Positions 17,684 to 26,542 of a stretch of DNA of 64,000 bases are shown here, in pieces. The DNA is taken from positions 1 through 64,000 of the forward strand of contig JAFALK010000087.1 of the NCBI GenBank assembly GCA_019234295.1, read 5' to 3'. Made by a program: the position numbers and the translations under genes. Under the pieces are notes generated by a model. It was not told the origin of the DNA, did not search any database, and saw nothing but the letters and a program-made list of their open reading frames with translations. The DNA is from Roseateles sp. GTDB lineage: Bacteria > Pseudomonadota > Gammaproteobacteria > Burkholderiales > Burkholderiaceae_C. Position 1 is the first letter of the stretch, and every line of letters begins with the position of its first letter.

Positions 17684-19570
17684 ATGATCATCGGGACCGC
17701 CGGTCACATCGACCACGGCAAGACCACGCTGGTGAGGGCCCTCACCGGCGTGGACACCGACCGGCTGCCCGAGGAAAAGAAGCGAGGCATCAGCATCGAG
17801 CTCGGCTATGCCTTCCTCGACCTGCCTGGCCAGGAGCGCCTGGGCTTCGTCGACGTGCCCGGCCATGAGCGGCTGGTCCACACCATGCTGGCCGGCGCCA
17901 CCGGCCTCGACCACGCCTTGCTCGTGATCGCGGCCGACGACGGTGTGATGCCCCAGACGCGCGAGCACCTGGCGGTGCTGAGCCTGCTGGGCATTCCGAG
18001 CGGCGCCATCGTCATCACCAAGTGCGACCGCGTGGCGCCCGAGCGCATCGCCGTGCTGCGAGAAGAGATCGCGCAGCTGCTGCAGGGCAGCGGCTTCGAA
18101 GCCTCGCCTATTTTCGAAGTGGCCGCGCTGCAGGGAACCGGGCTGGATGCATTGCGCGCGCACCTGGCGAGCCGGCAGGGACGTCGAACCGACGTCCAAG
18201 GGCAGGGCTTTCGTCTCGCCATCGATCGCGCCTTCAGCCTGGATGGCGTGGGCACCGTGGTCACCGGCACGGTGCATGCGGGCCGCGTGCACGTGGGTGA
18301 CGCGCTGCGCCTGTTGCCGGGCAGCGAGCAGCTGCTGCGCGTTCGCAGCCTGCATGCGCAGAACCGAGAGGTCGGCGAAGCGCATGTGGGCCAGCGCTGT
18401 GCGGTGGGCCTCGTGGGCATCGGGCGCGAGGCCATCGCGCGCGGGCAATGGCTGGTTCATCCGGATGTGGCCGTGGCCACCAGCCGCCTCGACGCGCGCC
18501 TGCGCCTGTGGCCGGCCGAAACGCGTGGCCTGCGCAGCGGCGCGAGCGTGCAGCTGCATCTGGGCGCGCGGGCTGTTAACGCCTCGCTGGCCGTGCTAGA
18601 CCGCGAGCTGCTGGAGCCCGGCCATGAGGCGCTGGTACAGCTTGTTCTGCACGAGCCCATCGGCGCCTGGCGCGGCGATCGCGTCGTGCTGCGCGACGCA
18701 TCGGCCAGCCGCACGCTGGCCGGCGGCGTCGTGCTCGATCCCTTCGCGCCGGCCCGCTATCGCCGCACGGCGGCCCGGCTGGCCGAACTGGGCGCCTTGC
18801 AGCGGCCTTCAATGATGCAGCGCCTGACCGGCTTACTGGCCGAAGCGCCGCAAGAGCTGCGCCGTTTCGCCGCCGCCGAAGGCTGCGAACAAGTGCTGGT
18901 GCCGGAAGATGGCCTGATCATTCAGGAAGCCGGAGCGGTCTGGGCCATGTCCGAGCCTGGCGCCCAAGGTCTCATGACGCTGCTGTTGGAGCGTTTGGCC
19001 GAGCACCATCAGAGCGCACCGGAAGAGCTGGGCCTGGACGTGGCGCGGCTGCGCCGCGTGGCCGCACCACGCCTGGCCGAGCCCCTGTGGCGCGCCCTGG
19101 TGCAGCGGCTGCGAGGCGAGGGCCGCCTCTCGCAGCGAGGGTCTTTTCTGCACCTGCCCGAGCATGGCGTGCAGCTCTCGGCCACTGAGCAACGCATTGC
19201 GCAAAAGGTGGCGCCCCGGCTGGCCGAGGCGGGCGTTGAAGGCGCCTGGGCGCGCGATCTCGCGCGCGAGTGCGGCGAGGCAGAGGCCCTCGTTCGCACT
19301 GCACTTGCGCGACTGGCACAGCAAGGAGACCTGCACCAGGTGGTGAAAGACCTGTACTACGACATTCCCACCATGGTTAGGCTGGCGCAATGCGTGCGCG
19401 GCGTCGCAGCGGGCGCAGGCGGGCAGGTGCTGGCCGCGGCCTTTCGCGATGCCACCGGCCTGGGCCGCAAGCGCGCGATCCAGGTCCTCGAATACTTCGA
19501 CCGTGTGGGCTTGCTGCGCAGGGTCGATGACGTACACAAGCTGCGCAGCGATGCGCGGATTTTCGAATGA
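17684..19570 (+). CDS. selB: Selenocysteine-specific elongation factor SelB
   Basis: SelB is the GTPase that brings Sec-tRNA(Sec) to the ribosome at SECIS-marked UGA codons. The 628-residue product (E. coli 614) has G1 [13 protein letters not shown] at residues 5-17, G3 DVPGHE, and G4 as TKCD. After the EF-Tu-like domains II and III comes a C-terminal half of winged helices (about residues 380-628) that binds the SECIS loop. The start at 17684 begins the canonical [14 protein letters not shown]; the frame runs further upstream but inside the transglutaminase-like gene. The TGA stop at 19568-19570 is followed with no gap by the 5' base of tRNA-Sec. Confidence 0.96.
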   Translation: MIIGTAGHIDHGKTTLVRALTGVDTDRLPEEKKRGISIELGYAFLDLPGQERLGFVDVPGHERLVHTMLAGATGLDHALLVIAADDGVMPQTREHLAVLSLLGIPSGAIVITKCDRVAPERIAVLREEIAQLLQGSGFEASPIFEVAALQGTGLDALRAHLASRQGRRTDVQGQGFRLAIDRAFSLDGVGTVVTGTVHAGRVHVGDALRLLPGSEQLLRVRSLHAQNREVGEAHVGQRCAVGLVGIGREAIARGQWLVHPDVAVATSRLDARLRLWPAETRGLRSGASVQLHLGARAVNASLAVLDRELLEPGHEALVQLVLHEPIGAWRGDRVVLRDASASRTLAGGVVLDPFAPARYRRTAARLAELGALQRPSMMQRLTGLLAEAPQELRRFAAAEGCEQVLVPEDGLIIQEAGAVWAMSEPGAQGLMTLLLERLAEHHQSAPEELGLDVARLRRVAAPRLAEPLWRALVQRLRGEGRLSQRGSFLHLPEHGVQLSATEQRIAQKVAPRLAEAGVEGAWARDLARECGEAEALVRTALARLAQQGDLHQVVKDLYYDIPTMVRLAQCVRGVAAGAGGQVLAAAFRDATGLGRKRAIQVLEYFDRVGLLRRVDDVHKLRSDARIFE

Positions 19571-19666
19571 GGAAGGAAGACGACACCGGTGTGTCGGCCG
19601 GGCTTCAAACCCGGTGGGTGGCGCCACGCGCCGCCAGGTGGGTTCGACTCCCATTTCCTTCCGCCA
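19571..19666 (+). tRNA. selC: tRNA-Sec (anticodon UCA)
   Basis: The 96-nt gene folds as a bacterial tRNA-Sec. The 8-bp acceptor is GGAAGGAA with TTCCTTCC, then G and an encoded CCA. The anticodon stem is CCGGG/CCCGG with loop CTTCAAA, giving anticodon TCA at 19605-19607. A long variable arm (GGGTGGCGCC ... GCCGCC region) and the TTCGACTC T-loop follow. E. coli selC is 95 nt with the same anticodon loop. It starts on the base after the selB stop, so RNase P cleavage would fall at the end of the selB message. No separate promoter is obvious. Confidence 0.96.
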
Positions 19667-19726
19667 GGATGAGCCCACCCTGTAGGCGCTGCGCGCCACC
19701 CCGATGAATCGGCTCTTCGAGCCTCA

Positions 19727-20305
19727 ATGAAACGCATCATGTCCAGTGCTGAACTGACAGGCCTGCTGAGTCGCTACTCAGTTGGCCCCAAATATCTGGT
19801 CGAACCCGGGCCGAGCGATGAGCAACTGAGGCTGATGGTCGAGGCGGCGCTGCGTGCGCCCGATCACGGCGAGTTACTGCCTTTTCGCTTCAAGGCCGTC
19901 CGCGGCGAGGCGCGCGAGAAGATGGCCCGGCTGTTCGCAGAGGGCGCACGGCGTGCGGGCAAGGACGAGGCCGGCGTGCAGATGGACTACGAGCGCGCCT
20001 TGCAACCTCCGCTGTCCGTGGCCGTCGTGGCCAAGCTCGACCTGGGTCATCCGCAGGTGCCCGTGCACGAGCAATGGGCCTGCGTTGGCGGTGCACTGGC
20101 CAATTTCCTCAATGCCGCTCATTTGCTCGGCTACGGCGGCAAGATGCTTTCCGGCGCCAAGGTGCGCGATTGCGGCATCCAGGCGGCCTTTTGCGGCCCC
20201 GGCGAAGTACTGCTGGGCTGGATCTCGCTGGGCACGCCCACTCGTCGTCCGCAGGGGCCGGCGCGCAAGCCGGGTGTCGAAACCGCGCTGATCGACTGGG
20301 CCTAG
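19727..20305 (+). CDS. Nitroreductase family protein
   Basis: A 192-residue FMN-dependent nitroreductase-fold protein of the small YdjA-like class. The N-terminal pattern LLSRYSVGPKYL and the segment RAPDHGELLPFRFKAV fit the FMN-binding start, and the C-terminal GEVLLGWISLGTP fits the family end. A second ATG four codons in is an alternative start. It lies 60 bases after tRNA-Sec and may be read through from the sel operon. Its stop TAG lies within CTAG, shared with the stop of the convergent GGDEF gene. Substrate unknown. Confidence 0.82.
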   Translation: MKRIMSSAELTGLLSRYSVGPKYLVEPGPSDEQLRLMVEAALRAPDHGELLPFRFKAVRGEAREKMARLFAEGARRAGKDEAGVQMDYERALQPPLSVAVVAKLDLGHPQVPVHEQWACVGGALANFLNAAHLLGYGGKMLSGAKVRDCGIQAAFCGPGEVLLGWISLGTPTRRPQGPARKPGVETALIDWA

Positions 20306-21459
20306 TCGAGTCCCGGCTCAGCTACCAGGCGCCCGCGGCCCATGTGCTTGGCCTCGTAGAGCGCCGTCTCGGCGCGGCGCAGCACGTCCTCGACATTGCG
20401 GTCGCCGCGCCGCAGCGGGGCCCAGCCGGCGGAGAAGTCCAGCGTGACTCCGAGGGCGGGTTGGGCGCGCAAGGCCAGCGTCTGGCGCATGCGCTGGTCG
20501 AAGGCCTGGGGGCCTTGCGCGTCGGTGCGTGCCATGAGCACGGCAAACTCGTCGCCGCCGATGCGGCCAGCCAGGTCGCCCAGCCGCATCTGGGCGTTGA
20601 GGCAACTGGCGAACAAGGCGAGCGCGCGGTCGCCGACCTCGCGTCCCTGCTCCGCATTGAGGCGGGTGAGATGGTCGATATCCAGCACCATCAGCGAGAG
20701 CGGTTCGTCGTAGCGGCGTGCCATGGAGATCATGGCCACCGCGCGGCTCATGAAGCTGGCGCGATCGGCCAGGCCGGTGAGGGAGTCGCTCTGCGCGAGC
20801 TGGGCCAGGTCGGCTTCGATCTCGCCACGCCAGGCCAGCACCAGGGCCAGCAGTACGCACATCAACCCCATCATGCAAGCGAGGCCCATCACGGTGTTGA
20901 TGAGGCTGGGTGCCAGCGGACTCTCCAGTTCCACACCCAACGCGCCGGCCCCGCCACGCAGCACGAAGATGGCGGCCATCGGCAGCGTCGCCAGCAGCAG
21001 CAGGCCGCGCCAGCGCCGTGATTCGGCCGTGAAACTCTCGCGGCCCTTGCGCAGAACGGACAGGCCGATCATGACCAGCTGCAGGGCCAGCCAGGCATGG
21101 GCCCAGCCGACGCGGAAGGCGACCTGATCGAACTGAAGCACATAGACCGCGGGCATGAGCAGGGTGGCCAAACCCATCACCACCAGTCCCTTGCGCGGCG
21201 CCAGCCACAAGCCCACGCAGCGCCACAGGCAAGACAGCGAGGCCGCGAAAAGCAGCAGCGCCACGCCCATCAGTACGCGCTCGCCGCCGAAGCTGGCAAA
21301 GCCCATTGCCAGCCAGGCCAGGAACTGCAGACCCATGAAGCCCTGCGCCCAGCGCGTGGCGACACTGACGCGCTGGCCCGGCAGGGCCGTTAGCAGCAAG
21401 GCCGCTGCGCCGGCCTGGACCAGCAGCAGGTGGTACAGAGTCGCGTTGTCGAATTGCAT
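20302..21459 (-). CDS. Membrane GGDEF diguanylate cyclase
   Basis: The 385-residue protein has an N-terminal block of about six to seven hydrophobic helices (residues 1-200) and a C-terminal GGDEF domain that would make cyclic di-GMP. The active site is RIGGDEFAVLMA and the inhibitory I-site RLGD lies five residues before GGDEF, so both catalysis and feedback inhibition look intact. The ATG at 21459 begins the first membrane helix; the longer frame reads through a promoter region. It is convergent with the nitroreductase gene and divergent from a reductase gene with an 88-bp gap. The membrane sensor domain resembles no ligand-binding family I recognise. Confidence 0.88.
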   Translation of the reverse strand: MQFDNATLYHLLLVQAGAAALLLTALPGQRVSVATRWAQGFMGLQFLAWLAMGFASFGGERVLMGVALLLFAASLSCLWRCVGLWLAPRKGLVVMGLATLLMPAVYVLQFDQVAFRVGWAHAWLALQLVMIGLSVLRKGRESFTAESRRWRGLLLLATLPMAAIFVLRGGAGALGVELESPLAPSLINTVMGLACMMGLMCVLLALVLAWRGEIEADLAQLAQSDSLTGLADRASFMSRAVAMISMARRYDEPLSLMVLDIDHLTRLNAEQGREVGDRALALFASCLNAQMRLGDLAGRIGGDEFAVLMARTDAQGPQAFDQRMRQTLALRAQPALGVTLDFSAGWAPLRRGDRNVEDVLRRAETALYEAKHMGRGRLVAEPGLD

Positions 21460-21547
21460 GGGGTGGGATTCTGACGTCTTATTCAAGCGGTATGTAGTGA
21501 GGGCAAGCGCGGGTGACAATGGCGCCTCGCAACGGGAGGTGCTGCCA

Positions 21548-22195
21548 ATGTCCAAGCTCAAGGTCCTTGCTTTCTCACTGTCGCTCGATGGTTTCGGTGC
21601 CGGGCCGGACCAAAGCCTCGACAACCCCTTGGGTGTGGGCGGCGGGCAACTGCATCAGTGGTTCCGCCACACGCGCAGCTTTCAGGCCATGCTCGGCAAC
21701 CAGGGCGGCAGCGACGGCGTGGACGAGGGCTATGCGGCGCGAAGCTTCGACAACATCGGCGCCTGGATCCTGGGCCGCAATATGTTCGGCCCCGTGCGCG
21801 GCCCCTGGCCCGATGAGTCCTGGCGAGGCTGGTGGGGCGAGAATCCGCCCTACCACGTACCGACCTTCGTGCTCACACACCACGCGCGCGAGCCCCTGGT
21901 GATGGAGGGCGGCACGGTGTTCCATTTCGTGACGGGTGGCATCCACGAGGCGCTTGATCGCGCGCGCGAAGCCGCCGCGGGACGCGACGTGCGCGTGGGC
22001 GGTGGCGTGCAGACGATCCGCCAGTACCTGCAGGCCGGCCTCGTCGATGAAATGCACCTGGCCCTGTCAAGCGCCGTGCTCGGTCGCGGCGAGTCCTTGC
22101 TGGCCGGGATCGACCTCGCGCAGATGGGCTTTCGCGTCGTCGAGCAGCAGGGCACCGAGCATGCCCTGCATGTGGTGCTGAAGAAAGCTACTTGA
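21548..22195 (+). CDS. Dihydrofolate reductase-like (RibD C-terminal domain) protein
   Basis: The 215-residue protein has the RibD C-terminal/DHFR-like fold: MSKLKVLAFSLSLDGFGAGPDQSL at the start, the NADPH-loop region GAWILGRNMFGP, and the C-terminal VRVGGGVQTIRQYLQAGLVDEMHL with a Gly-rich nucleotide loop. Such stand-alone proteins are usually uncharacterised NADPH-dependent reductases. GGGAGG lies about 8 bases before the ATG. Its 3' end overlaps the convergent creA by 8 bases. Confidence 0.85.
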   Translation: MSKLKVLAFSLSLDGFGAGPDQSLDNPLGVGGGQLHQWFRHTRSFQAMLGNQGGSDGVDEGYAARSFDNIGAWILGRNMFGPVRGPWPDESWRGWWGENPPYHVPTFVLTHHAREPLVMEGGTVFHFVTGGIHEALDRAREAAAGRDVRVGGGVQTIRQYLQAGLVDEMHLALSSAVLGRGESLLAGIDLAQMGFRVVEQQGTEHALHVVLKKAT

Positions 22196-22649
22196 GCGGG
22201 ATCGGAACGACTTTGTCCACCGGCACGGCTGTCACGCTGTTCTTGGGCGAACCGTCGATGAGCCGGTCGGAATAGGTCAGGTAGACCAGGGTGTGGCGCT
22301 TCTCGTCCACCATGCGCACGATGCGCAGCTTCTTGAAGACCAGGGAGAGGCGCGCGCTGAACACCTCCTCCTGGCGCTTCAGCGGTTCCGCGATCGCGAT
22401 GGGGCCGACCTGGCGACAGGCGATCGAGGCCTCGGCCTTGTCCTCTGCCAGGCCGATGGCGCCGCTGATGCCGCCGGTCTTGGCGCGCGAGACGAAGCAT
22501 GACACGCCCTGCACCTTGGGGTCGTCGTAGACCTCGACGACGATTTTGTGATCGGGGCCGATCAGCTTGAACGCGGTGTCCACCTCGCCGAGCGTCTCGG
22601 CGCCGGCGGTCGCGATGCCGGCCAGAAGCAACAGGGGTAGCAACTTCAT
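22188..22649 (-). CDS. creA: CreA family periplasmic protein
   Basis: A 153-residue exported protein with a signal peptide (MKLLPLLLLAGIATAGA, cleavage near residue 17). The mature part matches E. coli CreA: GEVDTAFKLIGPDHKIVVEVYDDPKVQGVSCFVS, then GLAEDKAEASIACRQVGPI and FKKLRIVRMVDEKRHTLVYLTYSDRLIDGSPKNS. Two Cys could form a disulfide. AAGGAG lies upstream at a slightly long spacing. The biochemical function of the family is not established. No creBCD neighbours are present. Confidence 0.92.
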   Translation of the reverse strand: MKLLPLLLLAGIATAGAETLGEVDTAFKLIGPDHKIVVEVYDDPKVQGVSCFVSRAKTGGISGAIGLAEDKAEASIACRQVGPIAIAEPLKRQEEVFSARLSLVFKKLRIVRMVDEKRHTLVYLTYSDRLIDGSPKNSVTAVPVDKVVPIPLK

Positions 22650-22755
22650 CACTGGGCACTCCTTGTGTTCGGCCAGTGTATAGAAGCCATGGCGCATTCC
22701 GGGCGCAAATCCTAAACTGGCCGCTTGTGCAACCGTGGCTTGGAAGCCTGTTCGC

Positions 22756-23979
22756 ATGACGCTCGACATCCCCACCGTGATGCTGGCCCTCGTGCTCGGC
22801 TTTCTGCTGCTCGCCTTGCAGATGTGGGCAGCGCGGCGCAGCGTCTTGCGCCAGACTGAGTTGCAGATCTGGTCCCACGGCTGCTGGAGCCTGCTGGGCG
22901 GCTTTGCGCTGTTGCCCGCGCGCCTGTTCATTCCCGAGTGGATATCCGTGCTGGGCGCCAACTGCCTGCTGCTGCTGGGCTTGACGCTTCTCGACGCTGC
23001 GCTGTACCGCCACCTGATTGATCGAGAGCTGCCGCGCTGGGTGGGCGGGCAGTGCGCCGTGTCCTGCGCCGTGGTGGTCTTGACCTTGGGCGAACCCACG
23101 GCACTGCGCGCCACCCTGTACTCGCTGCTGTTCGCGGCTGCGCTGGCTCCGGGCCTGCGCCTGTTGATCCGCCATGGCTGGCAGCAAGGGGGATCGATAC
23201 GCACGGTCGCGCTGACCCTGGGGACAGGAGCGCTGATGTCGCTGGCGCGCAGCGTCGACGCGGCCATGCGGCCCGAGGCCTATGGGGAGCTGATGCGCGG
23301 CGACCTGTTCCAGGGGCTGTTCTATCTGCTGTGTTTCTTGAGCTTGCTCGCCGCGGGCTTCGGCTTCGTGCTGGCCTGCTTCGAACGCGTGGCGCGGCGC
23401 ATGGAGGAGTTGGCCACGACCGATGGCCTGACCGGCTGCGCCAACCGCAGCACCACCGATGCGCTACTGGCCCACAGCCTCGAGCGGGGCCGGCGCGAAG
23501 GCGCGCCGGTGGCCTTTGCGCTGATGGATCTGGACCACTTCAAGCAGATTAATGACCGCTATGGCCATGCGGCCGGGGATCAGGCCTTGCGAGCCTTCGC
23601 AGCCGCCGTAAAGCTGCGCCTGCGCGGCTCCGACGTGCTGGGCCGCATGGGCGGCGAGGAGTTCGGCCTCGTGCTGCCGATGACCGACTGCCCCGGAGCG
23701 CAGCGACTCGTCGAGCAAGTCCGCGAGGCCGTGGCTGCCTTGCGCCTGCAGTCGGACGACGGCCAGGTCTTCACCATCACCGTTTCGGCAGGTGTGGTCG
23801 TGGCGGCCTCGGACAGCGGGCTCAGCGCGAGCCGCGTGTACATGCTCGCCGACCGCGAGCTCTACCGTGCCAAGGAACTCGGTCGCAATCGTGTGGAGAT
23901 CGCCGCAACGCCGATTGTGATCGGCACGCCCATGATGGCCGCGGTGGCCGGTGCCGGCGTCCCAGGTGAGGAACGATGA
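22756..23979 (+). CDS. Membrane GGDEF diguanylate cyclase
   Basis: The 407-residue protein has about six predicted membrane helices (residues 1-205) and a GGDEF domain with active site GGEEF in GRMGGEEFGLVLPM and I-site RGSD five residues upstream. The DxLT-like motif at the domain start is ATTDGLTGCANRS. I prefer the ATG at 22756 (MTLDIP); an in-frame GTG seven codons earlier is an alternative, and neither has a strong ribosome site. It is divergent from creA. A second membrane cyclase lies only 1.3 kb away, but the sensor parts differ. Confidence 0.87.
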   Translation: MTLDIPTVMLALVLGFLLLALQMWAARRSVLRQTELQIWSHGCWSLLGGFALLPARLFIPEWISVLGANCLLLLGLTLLDAALYRHLIDRELPRWVGGQCAVSCAVVVLTLGEPTALRATLYSLLFAAALAPGLRLLIRHGWQQGGSIRTVALTLGTGALMSLARSVDAAMRPEAYGELMRGDLFQGLFYLLCFLSLLAAGFGFVLACFERVARRMEELATTDGLTGCANRSTTDALLAHSLERGRREGAPVAFALMDLDHFKQINDRYGHAAGDQALRAFAAAVKLRLRGSDVLGRMGGEEFGLVLPMTDCPGAQRLVEQVREAVAALRLQSDDGQVFTITVSAGVVVAASDSGLSASRVYMLADRELYRAKELGRNRVEIAATPIVIGTPMMAAVAGAGVPGEER

Positions 23980-23986
23980 GCCGCCT

Positions 23987-24583
23987 TTAGCACTGCTCGT
24001 ACTTCCAGTTCCGCGACTTGCCCTCGGCCAGCCACTCCATGGCCTGCGCCAGGCGCTTGTCGCGTGTCTCTTCGCGCTTGGCTTCGATGATCCATTCGAT
24101 GTAGTCGCGTTGCTTGCCCGGCGCAAAGGCCTCAAAGGTCTTTCGGGCCGCTGGATGGGCCTCGAGCGCGGCCAGCAGCTCGGGCGGCGCCTCGAGCTTG
24201 GGCCGCGGCTTCTTCTCCATCATGGGGCTTTTGGCGCCGCTGCGCATCAGCTCGGCGGCCTGCTGGATCTGCTTCTTGAGTTCGGCCTTTGCGGGCAGGT
24301 CCTTGACGCTCTCGATGCGGCCGTACTGCCCCATGCCCTCGCCAGCCTTGCTGGAGTTGTCGCCCTCGCGGTGCCAGAGCGCGAAAGCGCAATGGGCCTT
24401 GAAGGCCGACATGCCGGCGAGGATCTTGCCGTCCAGCATGAAGTGTGGGCGGCTCCACTTGATGTCCTCGACGACCTCAGGGCAGGCCGTGTGCACGAGG
24501 GTGCGCAGATGCTCCATCACCGGCCTGGCAAAGTCAGGCACACCCGCAATGTAGGCGTCCACCCGCGGGTCCATCGACGCCAT
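23987..24583 (-). CDS. YdeI/OmpD-associated family protein with DUF1801 domain
   Basis: A 198-residue cytosolic protein. The N-terminal DUF1801 (YdhG-like) domain covers about residues 15-110 (VMEHLRTLVHTACPEVVEDIKWSRPHFMLDGKILAGMSAFKAHCAF), and the C-terminal part is the YdeI-like helical segment (PELLAALEAHPAARKTFEAFAPGKQRDYIEWIIEAKREETRDKRL pattern). The ATG at 24583 shares one base with the rhodanese stop and has AGGAGG six bases upstream; a GTG one codon earlier also exists. Function unknown. Confidence 0.85.
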   Translation of the reverse strand: MASMDPRVDAYIAGVPDFARPVMEHLRTLVHTACPEVVEDIKWSRPHFMLDGKILAGMSAFKAHCAFALWHREGDNSSKAGEGMGQYGRIESVKDLPAKAELKKQIQQAAELMRSGAKSPMMEKKPRPKLEAPPELLAALEAHPAARKTFEAFAPGKQRDYIEWIIEAKREETRDKRLAQAMEWLAEGKSRNWKYEQC

Positions 24584-24879
24584 CACAGACCCTCCTGGAG
24601 CTTGACCTGCAGTCTCTCGGCCAGATGGGCGGCCCCGCCGCCGTTGTGGGCGTCGGTGTAGCCCATCATCTGCAGCAGGCCCAGCGCCTGCTCCGAACGC
24701 GCACCGCTGGCGCAGTACAGGATGATGGGCGTGGCGCGCAGCGGGATCTTGTGCACGATGTCTTCGGCCAGTTGCGCCAGAGGAATGTGCAAGGCTCCAG
24801 GCAGGTGGTGCGCCATGTACTCGTTCGTCGAGCGCACGTCGATCAGGGTTGCGGGGGAGGGCAGCGGTGTGGTTGTCAT
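24583..24879 (-). CDS. Rhodanese-like domain protein
   Basis: The 98-residue single-domain rhodanese has catalytic Cys in ILYCASGARSEQAL and the family start LIDVRSTNEYMAHHLPGALHIP. It may transfer sulfane sulfur to a thiophilic acceptor, as GlpE or PspE do. There is no signal peptide, so it should be cytosolic. GAGG lies 8 bases before the ATG. It is translationally coupled to the YdeI-like gene. The 119-bp gap upstream has no clear element. Confidence 0.88.
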   Translation of the reverse strand: MTTTPLPSPATLIDVRSTNEYMAHHLPGALHIPLAQLAEDIVHKIPLRATPIILYCASGARSEQALGLLQMMGYTDAHNGGGAAHLAERLQVKLQEGL

Positions 24880-24998
24880 GGCGGATCCTCGTACGGCGTG
24901 GATAGACAGGGTTCTACACCGGAGCTCGTACTCCTGGAAGTGGTGGCAATCCTCGAAACGTATGGGGCGCTGGCGTGCCTCACCCTTGCTGATTGTCT

Positions 24999-25880
24999 CT
25001 AGGCCCTGACCACCTTCAACGCTGCCTTGCGCACCTGCACCGTGAAGCGCGCTGCCGCCGCTGCGGGCTCGCCGTCGAGTAGCAAGGGCACGGGTTCGGC
25101 AGCGAGGTAACGGGCTGTTTCGAAGTCGCACAGCTCGATGCCTGGCAGGCGGCGATGCAGGCCGGCCAGCATCAGGGGCAGGGCCAGCGGCGCGGTGAAC
25201 CGGCCCCAGCCGCGCGCGCCGAGGAATTGCAGGCGGCCGTCGTCGAGGAGGGCGCCCGGCGCGGCGCGCATTCCAGCCCCGTAGGTTGGCGTGTTGAGGC
25301 AGGACGCGAGCAGGGTCTGGACCGGCAACAGGGGGCCGCCATCCAGCGCTACCTCGATATGCCAGGGCTTGAAGCGACTGAGCTCGGTGAAGGTGGCGGC
25401 CAGGTACTTGAGCTGGCCGCGCAGGGGCAGCTTGGAGATCTGCACGCGCTGCCCTACCGCAGCGTCGAAGCCCACGCCCAGGCTTGAGGCGAAGCATTGC
25501 GTTTCGCGCCCATCGACGTGCAGCTCGCCAAGGTCCATGGGCGTGGCCGCCGCGTTCTGCAGCCGTGCGATCAGCTCGGGCAGCCTGCGCCTGCGCAGAC
25601 CCAGGGCACGGGCCAGGTCGTTGCCGCTGCCCATGGGCAGCAGGGCCAGCTCGTGCCCGCGATCCAGCAGCGCGCCGAGCAGGGGCTGCAAGGTGCCGTC
25701 ACCACCGATGACGATCACCCGCTGGCCCGGCCGCAGGGCAAGGATGCGCTCGCGCGCCTCGGCGCTGCTGGACGTCACGACGAGCTGCGTGCCGACCAGC
25801 AGCTCGGTCAGCGCCTGGGCCGCGCCGCCGCTCTCGGCTCGACCGGCATGGGGGTTTAGGAGGGCGAGTGTCGTCGTCAT
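24999..25880 (-). CDS. Diacylglycerol kinase-like (YegS-type) lipid kinase
   Basis: The 293-residue protein has the diacylglycerol kinase catalytic fold. Nucleotide-binding GGDGTLQPLLGALLD lies near residue 59, with MGSGNDLARALGL around residue 82, then the C-terminal beta-sandwich with LLDGEP. It would phosphorylate a lipid such as diacylglycerol or a sphingoid base. Its ATG overlaps the GST stop by 4 bases, so it is coupled to the GST and icmF genes upstream. The substrate cannot be deduced. Confidence 0.88.
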   Translation of the reverse strand: MTTTLALLNPHAGRAESGGAAQALTELLVGTQLVVTSSSAEARERILALRPGQRVIVIGGDGTLQPLLGALLDRGHELALLPMGSGNDLARALGLRRRRLPELIARLQNAAATPMDLGELHVDGRETQCFASSLGVGFDAAVGQRVQISKLPLRGQLKYLAATFTELSRFKPWHIEVALDGGPLLPVQTLLASCLNTPTYGAGMRAAPGALLDDGRLQFLGARGWGRFTAPLALPLMLAGLHRRLPGIELCDFETARYLAAEPVPLLLDGEPAAAAARFTVQVRKAALKVVRA

Positions 25881-26542
25881 GCGCGCAGGTCGGGCGAAGG
25901 CGTGCAGTCTATGCCTTGTGCGATGGCGGCTTCCCGCTCACGTTCGAGCGCACGCGAGAAGGCCGGCCGCGCCCGCAGCCGCTGCCAGTAGGCGGCGACG
26001 GCGGGCGGGAACTGCACGTCGAAACCGAGGTGGCTGGCCAACATCAGCGCATATCCCACCGAGACATCGGCGGCCGTGAATCTGCCGGCGCAGAGGAACT
26101 CCCTGGACTCGCCCAGATGCCCCTCGAGCGAGCGCAGGCGCGACAGGAACCATCGCGCATAGTCCTCGGCCACTTGGGGCTGGCGGCGCTCGGCCGGCTC
26201 GAAATACCGGTAGCGCAGCACGAGGGTCTGCGGGAAGGTCAGCGTGGCCTCGCCGAAATGCAGGAAGTTCAGGAATGCGCCGTATTCGGACTCGCTGACG
26301 GCCACGTTCAGCGCACTGCCCCGCCGGGCCGCGAGGTACTGGCAAATTGCCGCCGACTCGCTCATGCGTGTTGCACCATCGACCAGCAAGGGCACAGTGC
26401 CGAGCGGGTTCTCGTTCAGGTACTCGCGGCGCTCCGAGCGGGGCGGAAAGGGGAGCATGCGAAGTTCGCACTCAAGGCCCAGCTCCTCGATCAACCAAAG
26501 TGGCCGGAAGGAGCGGGCCGAGACGCAGTGCCACAGCTCCAT
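25877..26542 (-). CDS. Glutathione S-transferase family protein
   Basis: A 221-residue GST with an N-terminal thioredoxin-like domain ([21 protein letters not shown], then NPLGTVPLLVDGATRMSESAAICQYLA, containing the cis-Pro and the Glu-Ser glutathione contacts) and a helical C-terminal domain (residues 90-205; CAGRFTAADVSVGYAL is the family signature). Its ATG shares one base with the icmF stop, so I take it as second gene of the icmF operon. The substrate is unknown; removal of electrophiles from CoA-ester metabolism is a guess. Confidence 0.88.
   Translation of the reverse strand: MELWHCVSARSFRPLWLIEELGLECELRMLPFPPRSERREYLNENPLGTVPLLVDGATRMSESAAICQYLAARRGSALNVAVSESEYGAFLNFLHFGEATLTFPQTLVLRYRYFEPAERRQPQVAEDYARWFLSRLRSLEGHLGESREFLCAGRFTAADVSVGYALMLASHLGFDVQFPPAVAAYWQRLRARPAFSRALEREREAAIAQGIDCTPSPDLRA

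Noticed and set aside
19571..19666. tRNA-Sec as an integration site for a mobile element
   Set aside because: No integrase, no repeated tRNA 3' end downstream and no insertion sequence were seen; the following genes look ordinary.
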